Positions 24,846-35,445 of a stretch of DNA of 64,000 nt are shown here, in pieces. This DNA comes from Eonycteris spelaea (Eukaryota > Chordata > Mammalia > Chiroptera > Pteropodidae), in contig PUFA01000012.1 in the NCBI GenBank assembly GCA_003508835.1, forward strand, positions 19,386,001-19,450,000. Reading direction: 5' to 3'. Position numbers and translations under genes: made by a program. How positions within the stretch are numbered: the stretch's first letter is position 1; every line of letters starts with the position of its first letter. The notes under the pieces were generated by a model. The model did no database searches. It worked only from the letters and a program-made list of their open reading frames with translations, and was not told where the DNA came from.

Positions 24846-25335
24846 AGGCCCACAATTCCTTCTCTGAAACCCTTGGGGTCAGATGTTTTATGAAAAACAG
24901 GAAGCTTTGGAATTTACAAAGCTAATAAAGTGGATATGAGGTATTACATCATCTATTGTATATTTGGTAGTGTCCCCGGGAGAGTCTGGGGCAGCATTCT
25001 GTCATCAAACCCATTTACATCCATTCTTACAGCAGAAGTGCAGATATCCACAGTGGGTAACATAAATAAAGTCTTTAAGTAGCCTCCCATCATTTCAAAT
25101 CAGATTTTTCCACCAAGTGAGTTCAAAAGTCTGGGCAAGTTTTATTGCAAATGAGTTTGGAAAAACTTGTTGTTTGGGGACTTTAGAAATTTTCAAATCA
25201 TGGAGAAGAGATTGTAACCCTTTAATAAAGCACAGGTTTGTTGTACATGGAAAGAGTAGATCACAGTGCCTGATGCAGATATGAGAACTCCATGTTACTA
25301 GAGTGATAACAAATTATTGCTATTACTGTTACTAT
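24846..25335. other. Unassigned sequence
   Basis: No gene or repeat recognised. Confidence 0.4.
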
Positions 25336-25339
25336 TTCT

Positions 25340-25940
25340 TATTCAAAAGCTCTGTCTACCCGCTTCTCTCCACTGCCATTGACATTTCCACTAATTCTGA
25401 TCTTCATCTTGTTTCACCTGGGCTCCTCTATCAGACTCCTAATGATCTCCCAGCTGACTCATCTTTCCCCTATAAGCACAGGATTATTCTAAAACCATAA
25501 GTGGGACCACATATCTCCCCTACTCACTATCTTCACTGGCTTCCCATCACTGACCCTAGTAAGCCTAAATTGTTCAGTAAGATCTATAAAACTAATTCTT
25601 GTCCTGGTCCATACCTCTGGCTCCTGCTTCATTTCCTACTACATCCTTCTTTGGACTTTACACTCAAATACACTACGCCTTTGCAGAAGCTTTTAATTCT
25701 GCCTGTGATGCTAATCTCTTATCCACATAATGAATCCAGTAGGCTCTTAATGTCTCCTTTGGGCAGCACCTCCTCCAGGCAGCCTTCCCTGATGCACTCA
25801 GACACCCCATCACAAACACCCCAAACAATTATCCTGTCTATTGTCACCTGCCATATATATAACTTAATTCTACCACCACATTTATTGCAGCGGACAGGGA
25901 CCATCTTTCCAATTCCAAATTTCTAGCACCTAGCCACGGT
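25340..25940 (+). mobile_element. L2 LINE 3' region
   Basis: A good sense L2 copy of about 600 bp: 'ctcctaatgatctcccagct', 'cactggcttcccatcactga', 'ttgttcagtaagatctataa', 'ctccaggcagccttccctga' and 'gcggacagggaccatctttc'. The 141-codon open frame at 25501-25926 (plus) and a 61-codon antisense frame lie inside it. They are unlikely to be genes, since this part of L2 is downstream of its ORF2 or non-coding. Confidence 0.85.
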
Positions 25941-26063
25941 CAGCATTCAAAATGTTTACGAAACTAAATCCTGGCTCTCACACTGTATTATAAGGTTAAC
26001 CAGGCACCAAATGTTTATCTCCTAAACATAGCAAAGCTGAACTTCTTTCTCTCTTTTTGCCAG

Positions 26064-26161
26064 AAAATAATCTGTGCCGAGAAAGCCCAGAGGAGACCGT
26101 TTGGTGTCATTCCTTTTGCAGTGGAGGCTGAGAAATGACTTCGTGATGTGGGCAATTTGAG
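26064..26161 (+). other. Exon-like segment, 98 bp, non-coding
   Basis: Preceded by a strong acceptor (pyrimidine-rich 'ttctttctctctttttgcc' then AG at 26062-26063) and followed by a strong donor (gtaaga at 26162-26167). All three frames contain a stop inside, so it could only be a non-coding RNA exon, a UTR exon or the end of a coding sequence. Without transcript data this may be chance. A second possible acceptor lies inside, ending at 26121. Confidence 0.2.
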
Positions 26162-26557
26162 GTAAGAAGGGATGGGCTGCCATGTTCTTGAGTAACGTCC
26201 AAAAGAGCATATGAAGTGAGGCAAATGGCAGAGACTGCAGAGCATTGTGTGTGTGTCTCCGCTGACCCCAGGTCATTCCTGGTTATCAGTATTGTTAACA
26301 GCCCTCTCCCCACTACAGTGGCAGCAGCAGGGGAAATGCAAGGGCCCGAGCTCCACTCAGGCCTTCAGTGGGCTACGTCCCATGACGCCAAAGCCCCGGA
26401 CAAGGAGCGGCTGCTGTCCATCCATCTCTCTACAGAGGACATGGAGAAAAGGAGTCATTTCCAGTTCATTTGTGTCAGCTTGGTAGAATCATGTGGTGGA
26501 AGTGGTGAGAATTAAAGGAACTAATTTACATTTAAATTTTTTCTTTTTCCTTCTAAG

Positions 26558-26686
26558 ATGGTGTTTATCAAAGATGACTATTTCAGTGCTGGAAATATTG
26601 TCGTCCTTCCAAGAGCTCCAAATGCCAATATGCATCTAATGATGAGAGAAGATGCTTGATACTTCTCTGTGATGTGCCAATGGAAA
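26558..26686 (+). other. Exon-like segment, 129 bp
   Basis: Preceded by a long pyrimidine tract ('ttttttctttttccttcta') with an AAG acceptor ending at 26557, and followed by a good donor (gtaaga at 26687-26692). It begins with ATG and stays open for 33 codons before TGA, still inside the segment. It lies 396 bp after the segment at 26064-26161, and splicing the two would place the ATG just after the junction. No protein family is recognised. Confidence 0.18.
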
Positions 26687-26859
26687 GTAAGATACAGGAA
26701 ATTAAGTAAAAACTACATATGTGCACACCCCAGGGCTGGCAGATGTTTCTTCGCAGATAGCTGTATAGAATACAGAGTGTTCATGCAATCCCTAGTTCCA
26801 GACATTGGGAATAAATTCTTAGATAAGCATGCGCTTAAATAGAATATGCGTAGGATATG

Positions 26860-26988
26860 AGGTTAGGCTAGGTTTTAGTCTTGCATTTGCCACTTACTAG
26901 CCATATGGCCTTCTGGAAAAACTACTGAATTTTCTCTTAGACCCAGTTTGCTCATATATATAATGGGAAAAAGAATAATGGTCAATCA
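26860..26988 (+). mobile_element. MIR SINE fragment
   Basis: Sense MIR: 'gcatttgccacttactagcc', 'atatggccttctggaaaaac' and 'cccagtttgctcatatatat' followed by 'aatgggaaaaagaataatgg'. It directly abuts a MIR in the opposite direction. Confidence 0.85.
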
Positions 26989-27150
26989 ATTATATTTAGT
27001 CCAGAGACTATGCCAGGAACTTTTACTTATGTTATCTTATTTAGTCCTCTTAAAATCTGGTGATGGATATGATATAAACTTCATTTTGCAAGTGAGGTTC
27101 AGAGATATTATGCTCTTGCCCACTATCACATGGAGGTGATGACCATGGAG
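26989..27150 (-). mobile_element. MIR SINE fragment, opposed to the previous copy
   Basis: Antisense MIR: 'gactatgccaggaactttta', 'gttatcttatttagtcctct', 'ttcattttgcaagtgaggtt' and 'ctcttgcccactatcacatg'. Confidence 0.85.
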
Positions 27151-27302
27151 GTACACTGCTCAGGTCTTCCTTCAGAGAATCTTCTTCAAGGAGCATAGTT
27201 GGTGGACATCCTCCAGCTGCCATACCTTCTAGTCCACAACAGCATTCATCACTGAGGCACACTCTCCTGGTGTTGTTCCCAGTTGATGATTGAGAATGAT
27301 TC

Positions 27303-27618
27303 AAAAAAAGAAAAGAAAGAAAAGAGAAGAGAAGAGAGAGAGAAGAGAAGAGAAGAGAAAGAAGAGAGGGGAAGGGAGGGGAGGGGCTGGGGAAGGGAAG
27401 GGAGGAGAGAGGAGGGGAAGGGAGAGGGGAGAGAGAAGCAGAGGGGAGAGGGGAGAGGAGGGGAGGGGAGGGGAGGGAAGAGAAGAAAGAAAAGAAAAAA
27501 AAAAGAGAAGAGAAGAGAAGAGAAGAGAAGAGAAGAGAAGAGAAGAGAAGAGAGAAGAGAAGAGAAGAGAAGAGAAGAGAAAAGAAAGAAAGAAGAAAAG
27601 AAGAAAAGAAAAGGAAAG
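27303..27618 (+). repeat. 316-bp homopurine tract (GAAGA-type low complexity)
   Basis: Only three pyrimidines (27387, 27388, 27439) occur in 316 bp on the plus strand, and 27440-27618 is uninterrupted purine. It has three zones: A-rich GAAAA/GAGA units, a G-rich middle (GGGA/GGGGA units, about 27367-27478) and pentameric AGAAG/GAAGA units (about 27500-27590). Tracts of this kind can form intramolecular triplexes. The five long open frames over it (up to 218 codons, both strands) are artefacts. Confidence 0.97.
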
Positions 27619-28120
27619 TGATTGGTCTTTTCTGCCCAGAGCAGACTCGTCTGATGGGCAATCTTTGCTCTGGGGATCCACATTGCCTGGCTGAGAGTTT
27701 TCTCAAAGCTGCATTGTGGTCTGAGGCTCTTCTTACCCAACCCTCCTGCCTTCTTGCTCTCCTTTCAGAGACAACAGACTTGCATCACAATCTGAAAGCT
27801 CTTCCCACCTTATGTGTTCTCTTCCCCCCTTATTCTTTGGTATTATTTCACTCAAATAAATGTCTTACACGTATAATTCCATCTTGGCATCTGCTTCTTG
27901 GAGGACCAAAAAGCAGTAAATATGACCCACTGAGTAAGGTCCTAAGAGAGTTCAATGAGAACAGGAATGGGATAATGAGATAATGCCTGTGAAAAGTCCC
28001 AGGACACTGCACGGAGGCCGACAGTTCACAACCCTCGGTACACCTGAACTGTCTGTGCTGTTTTCAAACTAGACATAGTACTCAGCTCAGATCTACCACA
28101 AGTTCTGATGATTGGTCATA
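27619..28120. other. Unassigned sequence, possibly an old repeat end
   Basis: A 121-codon plus-strand open frame (27618-27983) has no protein-like features. The text around 27840-27910 ('cactcaaataaatgtcttac', then 'atcttggcatctgcttcttg') resembles the 3' end of an old LTR-type repeat, but the family is not assigned. Confidence 0.35.
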
Positions 28121-28124
28121 AAGC

Positions 28125-29650
28125 AATTTATTGGGGTGAAATGCATATAAAATTAAATATTTAAAAAAATAATTCAGCGTCATTTAGTACCTTCAGGTGG
28201 GTTGTGAAACTACCACCTCTGTCTAGTTCAAAAACATCTCCATCACTTCTAAGTAAAATTCCTTATCCATTAAATGGTTTCTTCTTCTCCCCTCACCCGC
28301 TCAGGCCCTGGCAGGCACCAATCTGTATTCTGTCTTGATAGATCTCTCAGTTCTGAATAATTCATATTATTGGAATCATACGATATTTGTCCTTTTGCGT
28401 CTGGCTTCTTGCACTCAGCATACTGTTTTGGAGGTTCATCCACTCTGTAGTATGTATCGGTACCTTATCCTTTTAAAAACTAAACAATATTTCATTGCAT
28501 AGATATACCACAATTTGCTTATCCATTCATCTTGTCGATGGTCATTTGGGCCATTTCCATCTTTTAGCTATTGTAACGAGTGCAGCTGTGAACATGCATG
28601 TACAGATACTTATTGGAGTGCCTGTTTTCAATTCTTTTGAGTACATATCTAGAGATGGAATTACAGGGTCATATGGTAATTCAATGTTTAACTTTGAGAA
28701 ACTGCCAAACTGTTTTCCATAGTAGTTGAACCATTTTTACATTCCTACCAGACATGTACAAGGGCTCTAATTTCTCCATATCCTCACCAAAACTTGTTAT
28801 TTTCCATTTTTTAAATTATAGCCATTCAATGAAGTGGTACCTCATTGTGGCTTTGATTAGAATTTTCTTGATAACTAATGATATTGAGCATCTTTTCATG
28901 TCCTTGTTGGCCATTTGTATATAATCCTTGGAGAAACATATTTTGAAGTCCATTGTACATTTTAAAATTTGATGTTTTATTCTTTTGTTGTTGAGTTGTA
29001 AGAGTTCTTCATTCTGAATTTTATCAGATATATGGCTGTATTCTTAATTTCCTTTTGAAAATATTTCCTCCCATTCTGTAGGTTTTTTTCACTTTCTTGA
29101 TAATGTTCTATGATAAAAAAAAATTAATTTCAATGAAGGCTAATTTTTTTTAAGTTGGTCACGTTTTTGGTGTCATATCTAAGAGTCCACTGCGAGAGTC
29201 ATGAAGATTTACCCTTATGTTTTCTCCTAAGACTTTTATTGTTTTAGCTCTTAGAATGAGGTCTTTGACCCATTTTGAGTTAATTTTTTTATATGGTAAA
29301 AGGTAGAGGTCCAACTGCATTCTTTGGCATATAGATACCCAATTGTCCCAATACCATTTGTTGAAAAGACTACTCTTTCCCGTCAAAAGGTCTTAGCACC
29401 TGTGTAAAAAAATAGAGATAATTTTACTTCTTTCTTTCCAAATTGATGCCTTTTTTTTTTCTTGCCTAACTGTCCTGTCTAGAACTTCAAATACAATGTT
29501 CAATATCAGTGGTAAAAGTGGGCATCCTTGTCTTCTTCCTGACCATAAAGGGAAAACTTTCAGTCTTTCACTGTTGATTATAATGTTAACTGTGGGTTTT
29601 TCAAAAATGCTTTTTATCATGTTGAGAAGTTCACATATTTTTGTAAAGCA
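28125..29650 (-). mobile_element. L1 LINE, antisense, ORF2 3' half with internal deletion
   Basis: Antisense L1 3' region: 'ctattgtaacgagtgcagct', 'gggtcatatggtaattcaat', 'ccatagtagttgaaccattt', 'ggtacctcattgtggctttg' and 'acccattttgagttaatttt'. The minus-strand peptide of 29393-29620 holds the reverse transcriptase motif RQGCPL followed by NIVFE. A junction near 29386-29408 joins the ORF2 C-terminal part directly to the reverse transcriptase core, so a large piece of ORF2 between them is missing. Multiple stops and frameshifts make it inactive. Confidence 0.92.
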
Positions 29651-29864
29651 CTGAAAAACTGATGTAGGAGGTCGTTAAGTGTCTATTACATTGAAAATAA
29701 TAAGTAGTTTCCCCTATCTGCTGATATGCTTTGGCATGGAGATGCTGAGTATAAAATGCAACATAAGAAAAGGCAAGCAAAAATAAATAGGCAGTTCTGA
29801 ACGCACTGACGATGACTCTGGGAACCAGCACCATTATATGAAGACAAGACAATAATTTTTCATG

Positions 29865-30065
29865 TTAGACCAACCGGGCTGGAATGCCAGTTCTGCTATG
29901 ATTCAGGTTGTATAACATTGAGAGATTTGCATAACCTCTTTTGAAACTGTTGTCTTATCTGCAAAGTAGAGATAACATCAACCTGGCAGGGTTCTGTTAT
30001 GGTTGCATGTAAAGGACGGCACTTGGTACTTAATAGTTGCTGAAGAAACACTAGTTCCCGTTGCT
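29865..30065 (+). mobile_element. MIR SINE, near full length
   Basis: Sense MIR: 'ctggaatgccagttctgcta', 'aacctcttttgaaactgttg' then 'cttatctgcaaagtagagat', 'ggcagggttctgttatggtt' and 'ggcacttggtacttaatagt'. Confidence 0.85.
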
Positions 30066-30590
30066 AAGCTTATCCTTACCACTTTCAGGGCCCAGAGCAA
30101 GAGAACATAAAAGAGACCTAGTTACCAAATATCTGCTCATTTGAAACTAACAAATCAAGTTAAAGATAGTATTCCCTCTACCCTCTCAGTTTCATAATTT
30201 AATTTTTAAAAAATTATTAAGCATTAATTCATGCCACGTACAATGTTGCACTTAGATTAAAATGTCAATCATGGAACTCCAGATAAGAATAAAGAAAACC
30301 AGGAATATCTAAAACACATCTTCCAATCTTCCATTTGAAACAATAAAACATACCACAAAATACGCAAAGTTCCTAGAGCACTAAAATGTGGAACTATTGG
30401 ACAATAACCAAAATCATATTTAAAGGTAAAACATCAGAGGCATTCATTTTGTAAACATTTATTCATTACCTATTTGCTAGATTGCTGGTTAGAGATAAGA
30501 ACTTCTGCTATTACAATTGCTATCTAAAACATTTTAGAAGTTCTACATCGTAAAACAAGGAAAAAGATCAAATTGTCATTATTTACATCT
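30066..30590. other. Unassigned AT-rich sequence
   Basis: No gene or repeat recognised. Confidence 0.4.
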
Positions 30591-30594
30591 ATGC

Positions 30595-30781
30595 AGGGAA
30601 TCACTCCTTGGCCACCCTACTTAAAATGTCAAAGCACCCCATGATTTTTAGGCTATTTCTCTTCCCTGCTAAATTTCCTTCATAGTACTTACCACCTATT
30701 AACATATTATATGCTTTATATGGTTATGTTGTTCATTTATGTCTCTCCATTAAAATGGTAACACCGTGAGAATGTTCCAGT
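30595..30781 (+). mobile_element. L2 LINE 3' fragment
   Basis: Sense L2: 'ccttggccaccctacttaaa', 'ttccttcatagtacttacca', 'gttcatttatgtctctccat' and 'aaatggtaacaccgtgagaa'. Confidence 0.65.
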
Positions 30782-30921
30782 GTATGAATATAACACAATG
30801 TATTCATCCATTCCTCACATGAAGGACATTAGGGATGTATGTACATCTTCACCATTACAAACAATGAAGGTGCTCATATATGTCTTCTGGTGCACATATA
30901 AAAGTTTTTCTGTGGTATATA
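30782..30921 (-). mobile_element. L1 LINE 3' part, left of a nested transposon
   Basis: Antisense L1: 'tcatccattcctcacatgaa', 'caatgaaggtgctcatatat' and 'cttctggtgcacatataaaa', stopping at 'ttctgtggtata'. The text resumes after 31577. Confidence 0.75.
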
Positions 30922-31577
30922 CAGTTGATTATCATTTGCAGTAGTCATGTTCTATAAAGTCACTATGAATACTGAATTAGCAGACACTGAACTGATGCTC
31001 CTAAGGGAAATACTGGCTTAGGTCCCTGCAAGTCTGTGATGACAACTTTTTTTTCAACCAAACAAAAATTGCTTTGCTTTATGTATATTTCTGTTTAAAG
31101 GCAGCTTAATTTATATATATTGCTGATTCCTTAACACTGCACTCACAGCCAAGAGCGCTATAACTTATGCCTGAACAAAGTTTATCTAACACGTGTTTTT
31201 TTCTATAGGTCCACCACAGCCTTCTTGAATTTAGGAATGGTAGGCAGCATTTCAGCACTATACTTGAGGGCCATTTTAAACAGTGAAATCACCAAAAAAA
31301 GGCAAAAAAATTGCAAAAACATGGCACTAAATTGACCATGAAAAGGACACGTGTTTGCATTATGAGAGCTAATGCAGAAAGCAGAGTGTCACTTCATTTG
31401 ACCTCAGATAGGACCATTCACACCTAGTGACTCAAAGTTTTCTTTCACTCTGCACATGTCTGCAAGTGACTGCGATAGCACCATGAATACTGATTTGAGG
31501 GTTACAAGTAAATTTGAGCAAGTAGGCAAATGCGCAAATATGGAATCTGAGACTAATGAGAATTAATTACACTTATA
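30922..31577. mobile_element. Tc/mariner-like DNA transposon nested in an L1
   Basis: A 656-bp block interrupts the antisense L1 text. It begins 'cagttgattatcatttgcag', typical of TA-targeting mariner-superfamily ends, and the other end read in reverse ('agtgtaattaattctcatta') is an imperfect match. TATA lies at both borders, as expected for TA target duplication. No transposase frame is intact, so it is a nonautonomous or degraded copy. Candidates are Kanga- or Tigger-type families; I cannot decide. Confidence 0.6.
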
Positions 31578-31880
31578 AGTAGTCTTCCTAGATACTGAAG
31601 TACAGCCATCCGCATTTAAATTCAGTAGTCACACAATGGTGTGCAAAATGGTTGTACCTATTGTGCTTCTATTCTAAGTTTCACTCCATCCAAGTGTCTC
31701 CACATCCTTTCAGCCCTTGGCACTGTTACTAGTTTTACATTCCATCAGTCCAAGACACACAAAATGGCGATTTATGGGTAGTTGTTTACATTGGGGTTTA
31801 TCAGATTACTAAGTGATTTTGAGAACCCTTGTATACTCACCCTTTATGAATTGCCTGCTGATGTTCTCTGCCCGTTTTCC
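31578..31880 (-). mobile_element. L1 LINE 3' part, right of the nested transposon
   Basis: Antisense L1 continues: 'gtgtgcaaaatggttgtacc', 'gtgtctccacatcctttcag', 'cttggcactgttactagttt' and 'gaattgcctgctgatgttct'. Same orientation as 30782-30921. Confidence 0.7.
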
Positions 31881-31924
31881 TGCTGCCTGTGATCCAGTAC
31901 AATTCTCCTTTTATGTAGCTACTG

Positions 31925-32400
31925 AAATGTATACAAAATTTATAAGCAGGGATGGATGTTCAATACAGCATTTATTATAATACCAATGATTTGGGGGAAA
32001 ATATAAATATCCAAAACATTGAGATTGTTTTAAACAATGTATTATCTCTACACAATTGAATACCATATAGCCAATACAAGTATAGTCTTAAAGAATCTTT
32101 AAGAGTATGAGAAAATACTTTAGGATGGCAGGTGAGAAAAGGCTATATATTCTATTACTACTTGATTTTTGTTGTGAGACAGGGGCAGAGAGAGGGAGGA
32201 AGGGAAGTAAGAGAGAGGAGGAGGAAGGGAAGGTGGGAGGAAGGAAGGGATGGAGCAAGGGAGGGCAGATAAAAGACTAGCAGGATATATCCTACAGTTT
32301 TAACCTTGTCATATTTTTTCACTAAAGTTTTATATATTTTATCATGGACACAATAATACTTTTGCAATCAGGAAGAAAATACGTTATAAAATATTTTTAA
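31925..32400 (+). mobile_element. L1 LINE 3' end with a purine-rich insert
   Basis: Sense L1 3' text: 'gatggatgttcaatacagca', 'gattgttttaaacaatgtat', 'ccatatagccaatacaag' and a late 'tcactaaagttttatatatt'. Between 32165 and 32275 it is replaced by degenerate GGAA/GGGA units, a local simple-repeat expansion in the 3' UTR. Confidence 0.7.
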
Positions 32401-33085
32401 AAGTCGCTTTTGTCTTCTGTAGCCACACTGATCTAGGATGAGGTGTTAGGTCATCCTGCATGCGAGGCATTCTCTCCTATTTCAAAGCCATGTCCTACTT
32501 ATCCTGGGTTGGGATATAAAATAACCCCACACTGAAACTCAGTGAGAAACTGCTCTCATCGACAACTGCTATTAGAGCACGTCCCCACTAGATTCACACT
32601 CTTGTCAGAATACATCTAGGGCATCCTCCAAAGCAACCCTTTCTGGAGCATAATGACATCTCCTGCCTGTCAGCCTGATCCTGGGACAAATACAATAGCT
32701 TCCTAAATTGAGTGATGGGGATTTGGAAAAATAATCTCCACAGCGTACACTAGCATGTCCTGTATTCTATTCAGCATAGGGTGCAGAGGAAGGAGGCCCT
32801 TATTGTAAAATAAGCTACAGAAGAGCATGCACATAGCTCTGATGATCAGCATTGCTATCAGACTGCTAAACAGGAAGTCGTTTGATCTGGGAATGTGCAG
32901 ATGTAACAGAAAAGGCATGTATTTAATTTTTTAAATTCTGATTCAAGTCTTTTCACTGAAGCAAGCAAAGCCCATAATGGGCAAATAATCTGCCCCAAGT
33001 GGCAAAGCTCTTTCTGACCTCATGCTTTCCAACTCCCTCACTTGGTTATTTACTCACCAGGTAGTGGTTAGGGTCCAGCTAACTG
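32401..33085. other. Unassigned sequence
   Basis: No gene or repeat recognised. Confidence 0.4.
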
Positions 33086-33089
33086 TGGG

Positions 33090-33240
33090 AGGCATTGCAG
33101 CACAGGACCAAAGATTTGTCACATGCACCTCGTCTTCAAGGAGCTCATTCTAGGAGAGTTTTGAAATCAAATAATTCTACTGCATCTTCTGTGCCAGAAG
33201 GTGGATGAGGCAGAGACAGTCAGAGATAAAGTCAAGGTGG
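33090..33240 (-). mobile_element. Probable L2 LINE fragment
   Basis: 'cctcgtcttcaaggagctca' followed by 'ttctaggagag' is the antisense L2 block near its 3' end, after 'gaggcattgcagcacagga'. Confidence 0.55.
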
Positions 33241-33499
33241 AGAAACTGCAAAGCTAGAGAGTTGGACATTTTATCTCATCCACATGAATGTGGAAGCTTC
33301 TAAACACCATAATTTTGTTTGGAGAGAGAAAGATGTGAGCTAAGAGCAGTAGTTGTTGAAGCAGGAGGAAAAGAATACCTCAGAGTTTGATAGAAAACAA
33401 CATGGGTGAGATGAGCAAATAATGAGACTTCGAAAATAGAATATATGATGTCTTGAGCATGAGAAAGACTAGCAGCGTCCTGGCAGTATAATTTAGTAA

Positions 33500-33718
33500 G
33501 AACTGTAACAATAGGAAAGTTTACAGAGCGATTTTTAGATTCTGGGCACTATGGTAGGCATTTGAAATGCTTTCTCTCATGTAATCCTCACTGCAACTCT
33601 AAGAAGCAGGTAGTGATGAGCAATAACGAACACAAAGACCAAGTGATTTTTCCCAGTTCTTGCCTTTAGTAATGGAGCCAGTATACGAGCACAGGCAGAC
33701 TGACTCTAGAAATCCATT
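33500..33718 (-). mobile_element. MIR SINE, near full length
   Basis: Antisense MIR: 'gattctgggcactatggtag', 'ctcatgtaatcctcactgca', 'actctaagaagcaggtagt' and 'gacagactgactctag'-like end near 33690-33710. Confidence 0.85.
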
Positions 33719-33721
33719 TTG

Positions 33722-33905
33722 TACACCACATCGTGGTCTGTGTGGTCGGTAGATCAGCTGCATCAACATCACATTAGAACTTACCAGAAATGCAAATTTC
33801 CAGGTTCCCTCCTCAGACCTGCTAATTCAGAAACTAGAGCTGGAAGCTGTTTTAGCAAGCCCTCCAGGGGATTCTGATGCGCTTGATGCTTGAGAAACAC
33901 TGCTC
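33722..33905. mobile_element. MER5-type hAT-Charlie element
   Basis: 'gcatcaacatcacattagaa', 'gcaaatttccaggttccctc', 'gacctgctaattcagaaact', 'ggggattctgatgcgcttga' and the end 'tgcttgagaaacactg' match the MER5 layout. It sits between two oppositely oriented MIR copies. Confidence 0.85.
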
Positions 33906-33907
33906 TG

Positions 33908-34142
33908 TCCTAGACTCTTTGAAATTAGAGCTTTGGAATGAAACTCCAGCTCTCCTATTTACCAGCTATGTGACCTTTGGCCATCTATGTACGTTTCTAA
34001 GCTTCCATTTTCATATACATGAAATGGAGTTAGTAATAAGTACTCCTGCATTCCCAACCCTGGAGGGTTTTAAAATGAATAAAATGAGATAAATGCAAGC
34101 GAAGTCTAGAGCAGTAAAAGTTCCATAAATGTCACCTGCAGC
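33908..34142 (+). mobile_element. MIR SINE, near full length
   Basis: Sense MIR: 'gctttggaatgaaactccag', 'atttaccagctatgtgacct', 'ttggccatctatgtacgttt' and 'gtagtaataagtactcctg'-like core, ending 'aagttccataaatgtca'. Confidence 0.85.
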
Positions 34143-35285
34143 CCAAGTTTGCTGGCCATAGGCTGTGAATCAAGCAAGAGTTCTCTAACTAAAACCAAAA
34201 GGCCAACGAGTTAGCAAAGAAGATTGGAGGGATACAGAATAACGAGTCCAAAGGTCCACAGGAACCGGTCATTACTGGGCTCTGAAGACATAAAAAAAAA
34301 AAAAAATCAGCTAATAGGGAAATGACCCAGTGAAATATATGTCTACATCTAGGCAGTAGTGAGTCCAGGAGGGTGAGAGAAAAATACAGGCTGCTTTTAA
34401 TCAAAAGGCATGAGAGAACAATCCCAAACGCAAACACTGTCATTTCAGAACAGATTCTCCATCACGGAGGCCGATATGCTTGAGAGGAACAGAGTACAGC
34501 CGCCCGCTTCCTACACATTCTCACTCAAGGGCCGCTGAGCAGCGGGTGAACACACCATCGAGACTATGGAAAGGGGAAACTGAAATACCCAATTAAATAA
34601 CATTTTCTCCTCCACCTAGTCTAGCTTACCTGTGTAACTGCCTATAAAACCAAAGCATGATTGTGCCTCTCTAAAAAAAAAAAAAAAAAAAAATGGAAGG
34701 TTACGAAGAATGTTTTCCACTCTTGGATGCAATTTAGGGTGATCTCCTTTTGCTCTTCACACACACCCCCCCATGAAAAGCCACCTAAATTAAAACATCA
34801 TATAGTGCCCTGAATTACAATGACAACAAGCTGTGAATAAGAATATCTAGCAAAACCTTCTTTCTTTTGAATGACTAACCTCATTATTTTAAGAAATATA
34901 TCTCGGAATACTAAACCCCAATAGCAAATACAAGTACTATATCATACTATGTGGTGCTTCTAATGATTAAGATAATTAAAATGACTCAAAACAGCTTGGA
35001 AAAGAAGAGAATTGTGAGCCTGACAATGTACCGTATGAGACATATGAGAGAGAACTGTTCACTCTCTATATATTTATACACATATATGTGTGTGTGTATA
35101 CAGACATATATAGCACGATATATAATTGTATTACTTCAGAAACCCTATTGCTTTGAAAATGATGACAATATCTCTGACAATGTTTATTTTTATGTGATAT
35201 TTGACTTACCTTTCAATCCACAGAGTTAATTTCAAACAGTTTGGTCTTATTATCATAATTTATATTGGAACAAGCAATGTAGCTT
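34143..35285. other. Unassigned AT-rich sequence with small simple repeats
   Basis: Holds a 21-bp poly(A) (34673-34693), a 14-bp A run near 34291 and a TA/TG patch at 35066-35102. No gene, SINE body or named repeat recognised. Confidence 0.5.
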
Positions 35286-35287
35286 AT

Positions 35288-35445
35288 TATACCCGGTAAA
35301 AACTTTAGAGACGGACAAGACAACCTCAGAGAGTTGTCACAGGAAACAGAGCTCCAGAAAGAGTCAGTGATTACTCTAAAGCCACAGAGGTAGGTGGTTA
35401 GCGGCAGAACTAGAACTAAACTCTTCGTCACTTGCATCTTCATCC
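35288..35445 (-). mobile_element. MIR SINE fragment
   Basis: Antisense MIR: 'acaacctcagagagttgtca', 'cagaaagagtcagtgattac' and 'taaagccacagaggtaggtg' then 'agcggcagaactagaact'. Confidence 0.7.

Noticed and set aside
25501..25926. 141-codon open frame
   Set aside because: It lies wholly within a sense L2 3' region that is recognisable at DNA level, and the peptide has no family resemblance.
27050..27740. Long open frames (218, 163, 134, 126 and 112 codons) on both strands
   Set aside because: They all run through the homopurine tract, where stop codons are rare by composition. The peptides are Ser/Leu/Phe/Pro or Arg/Glu/Lys low complexity, present on both strands at once.
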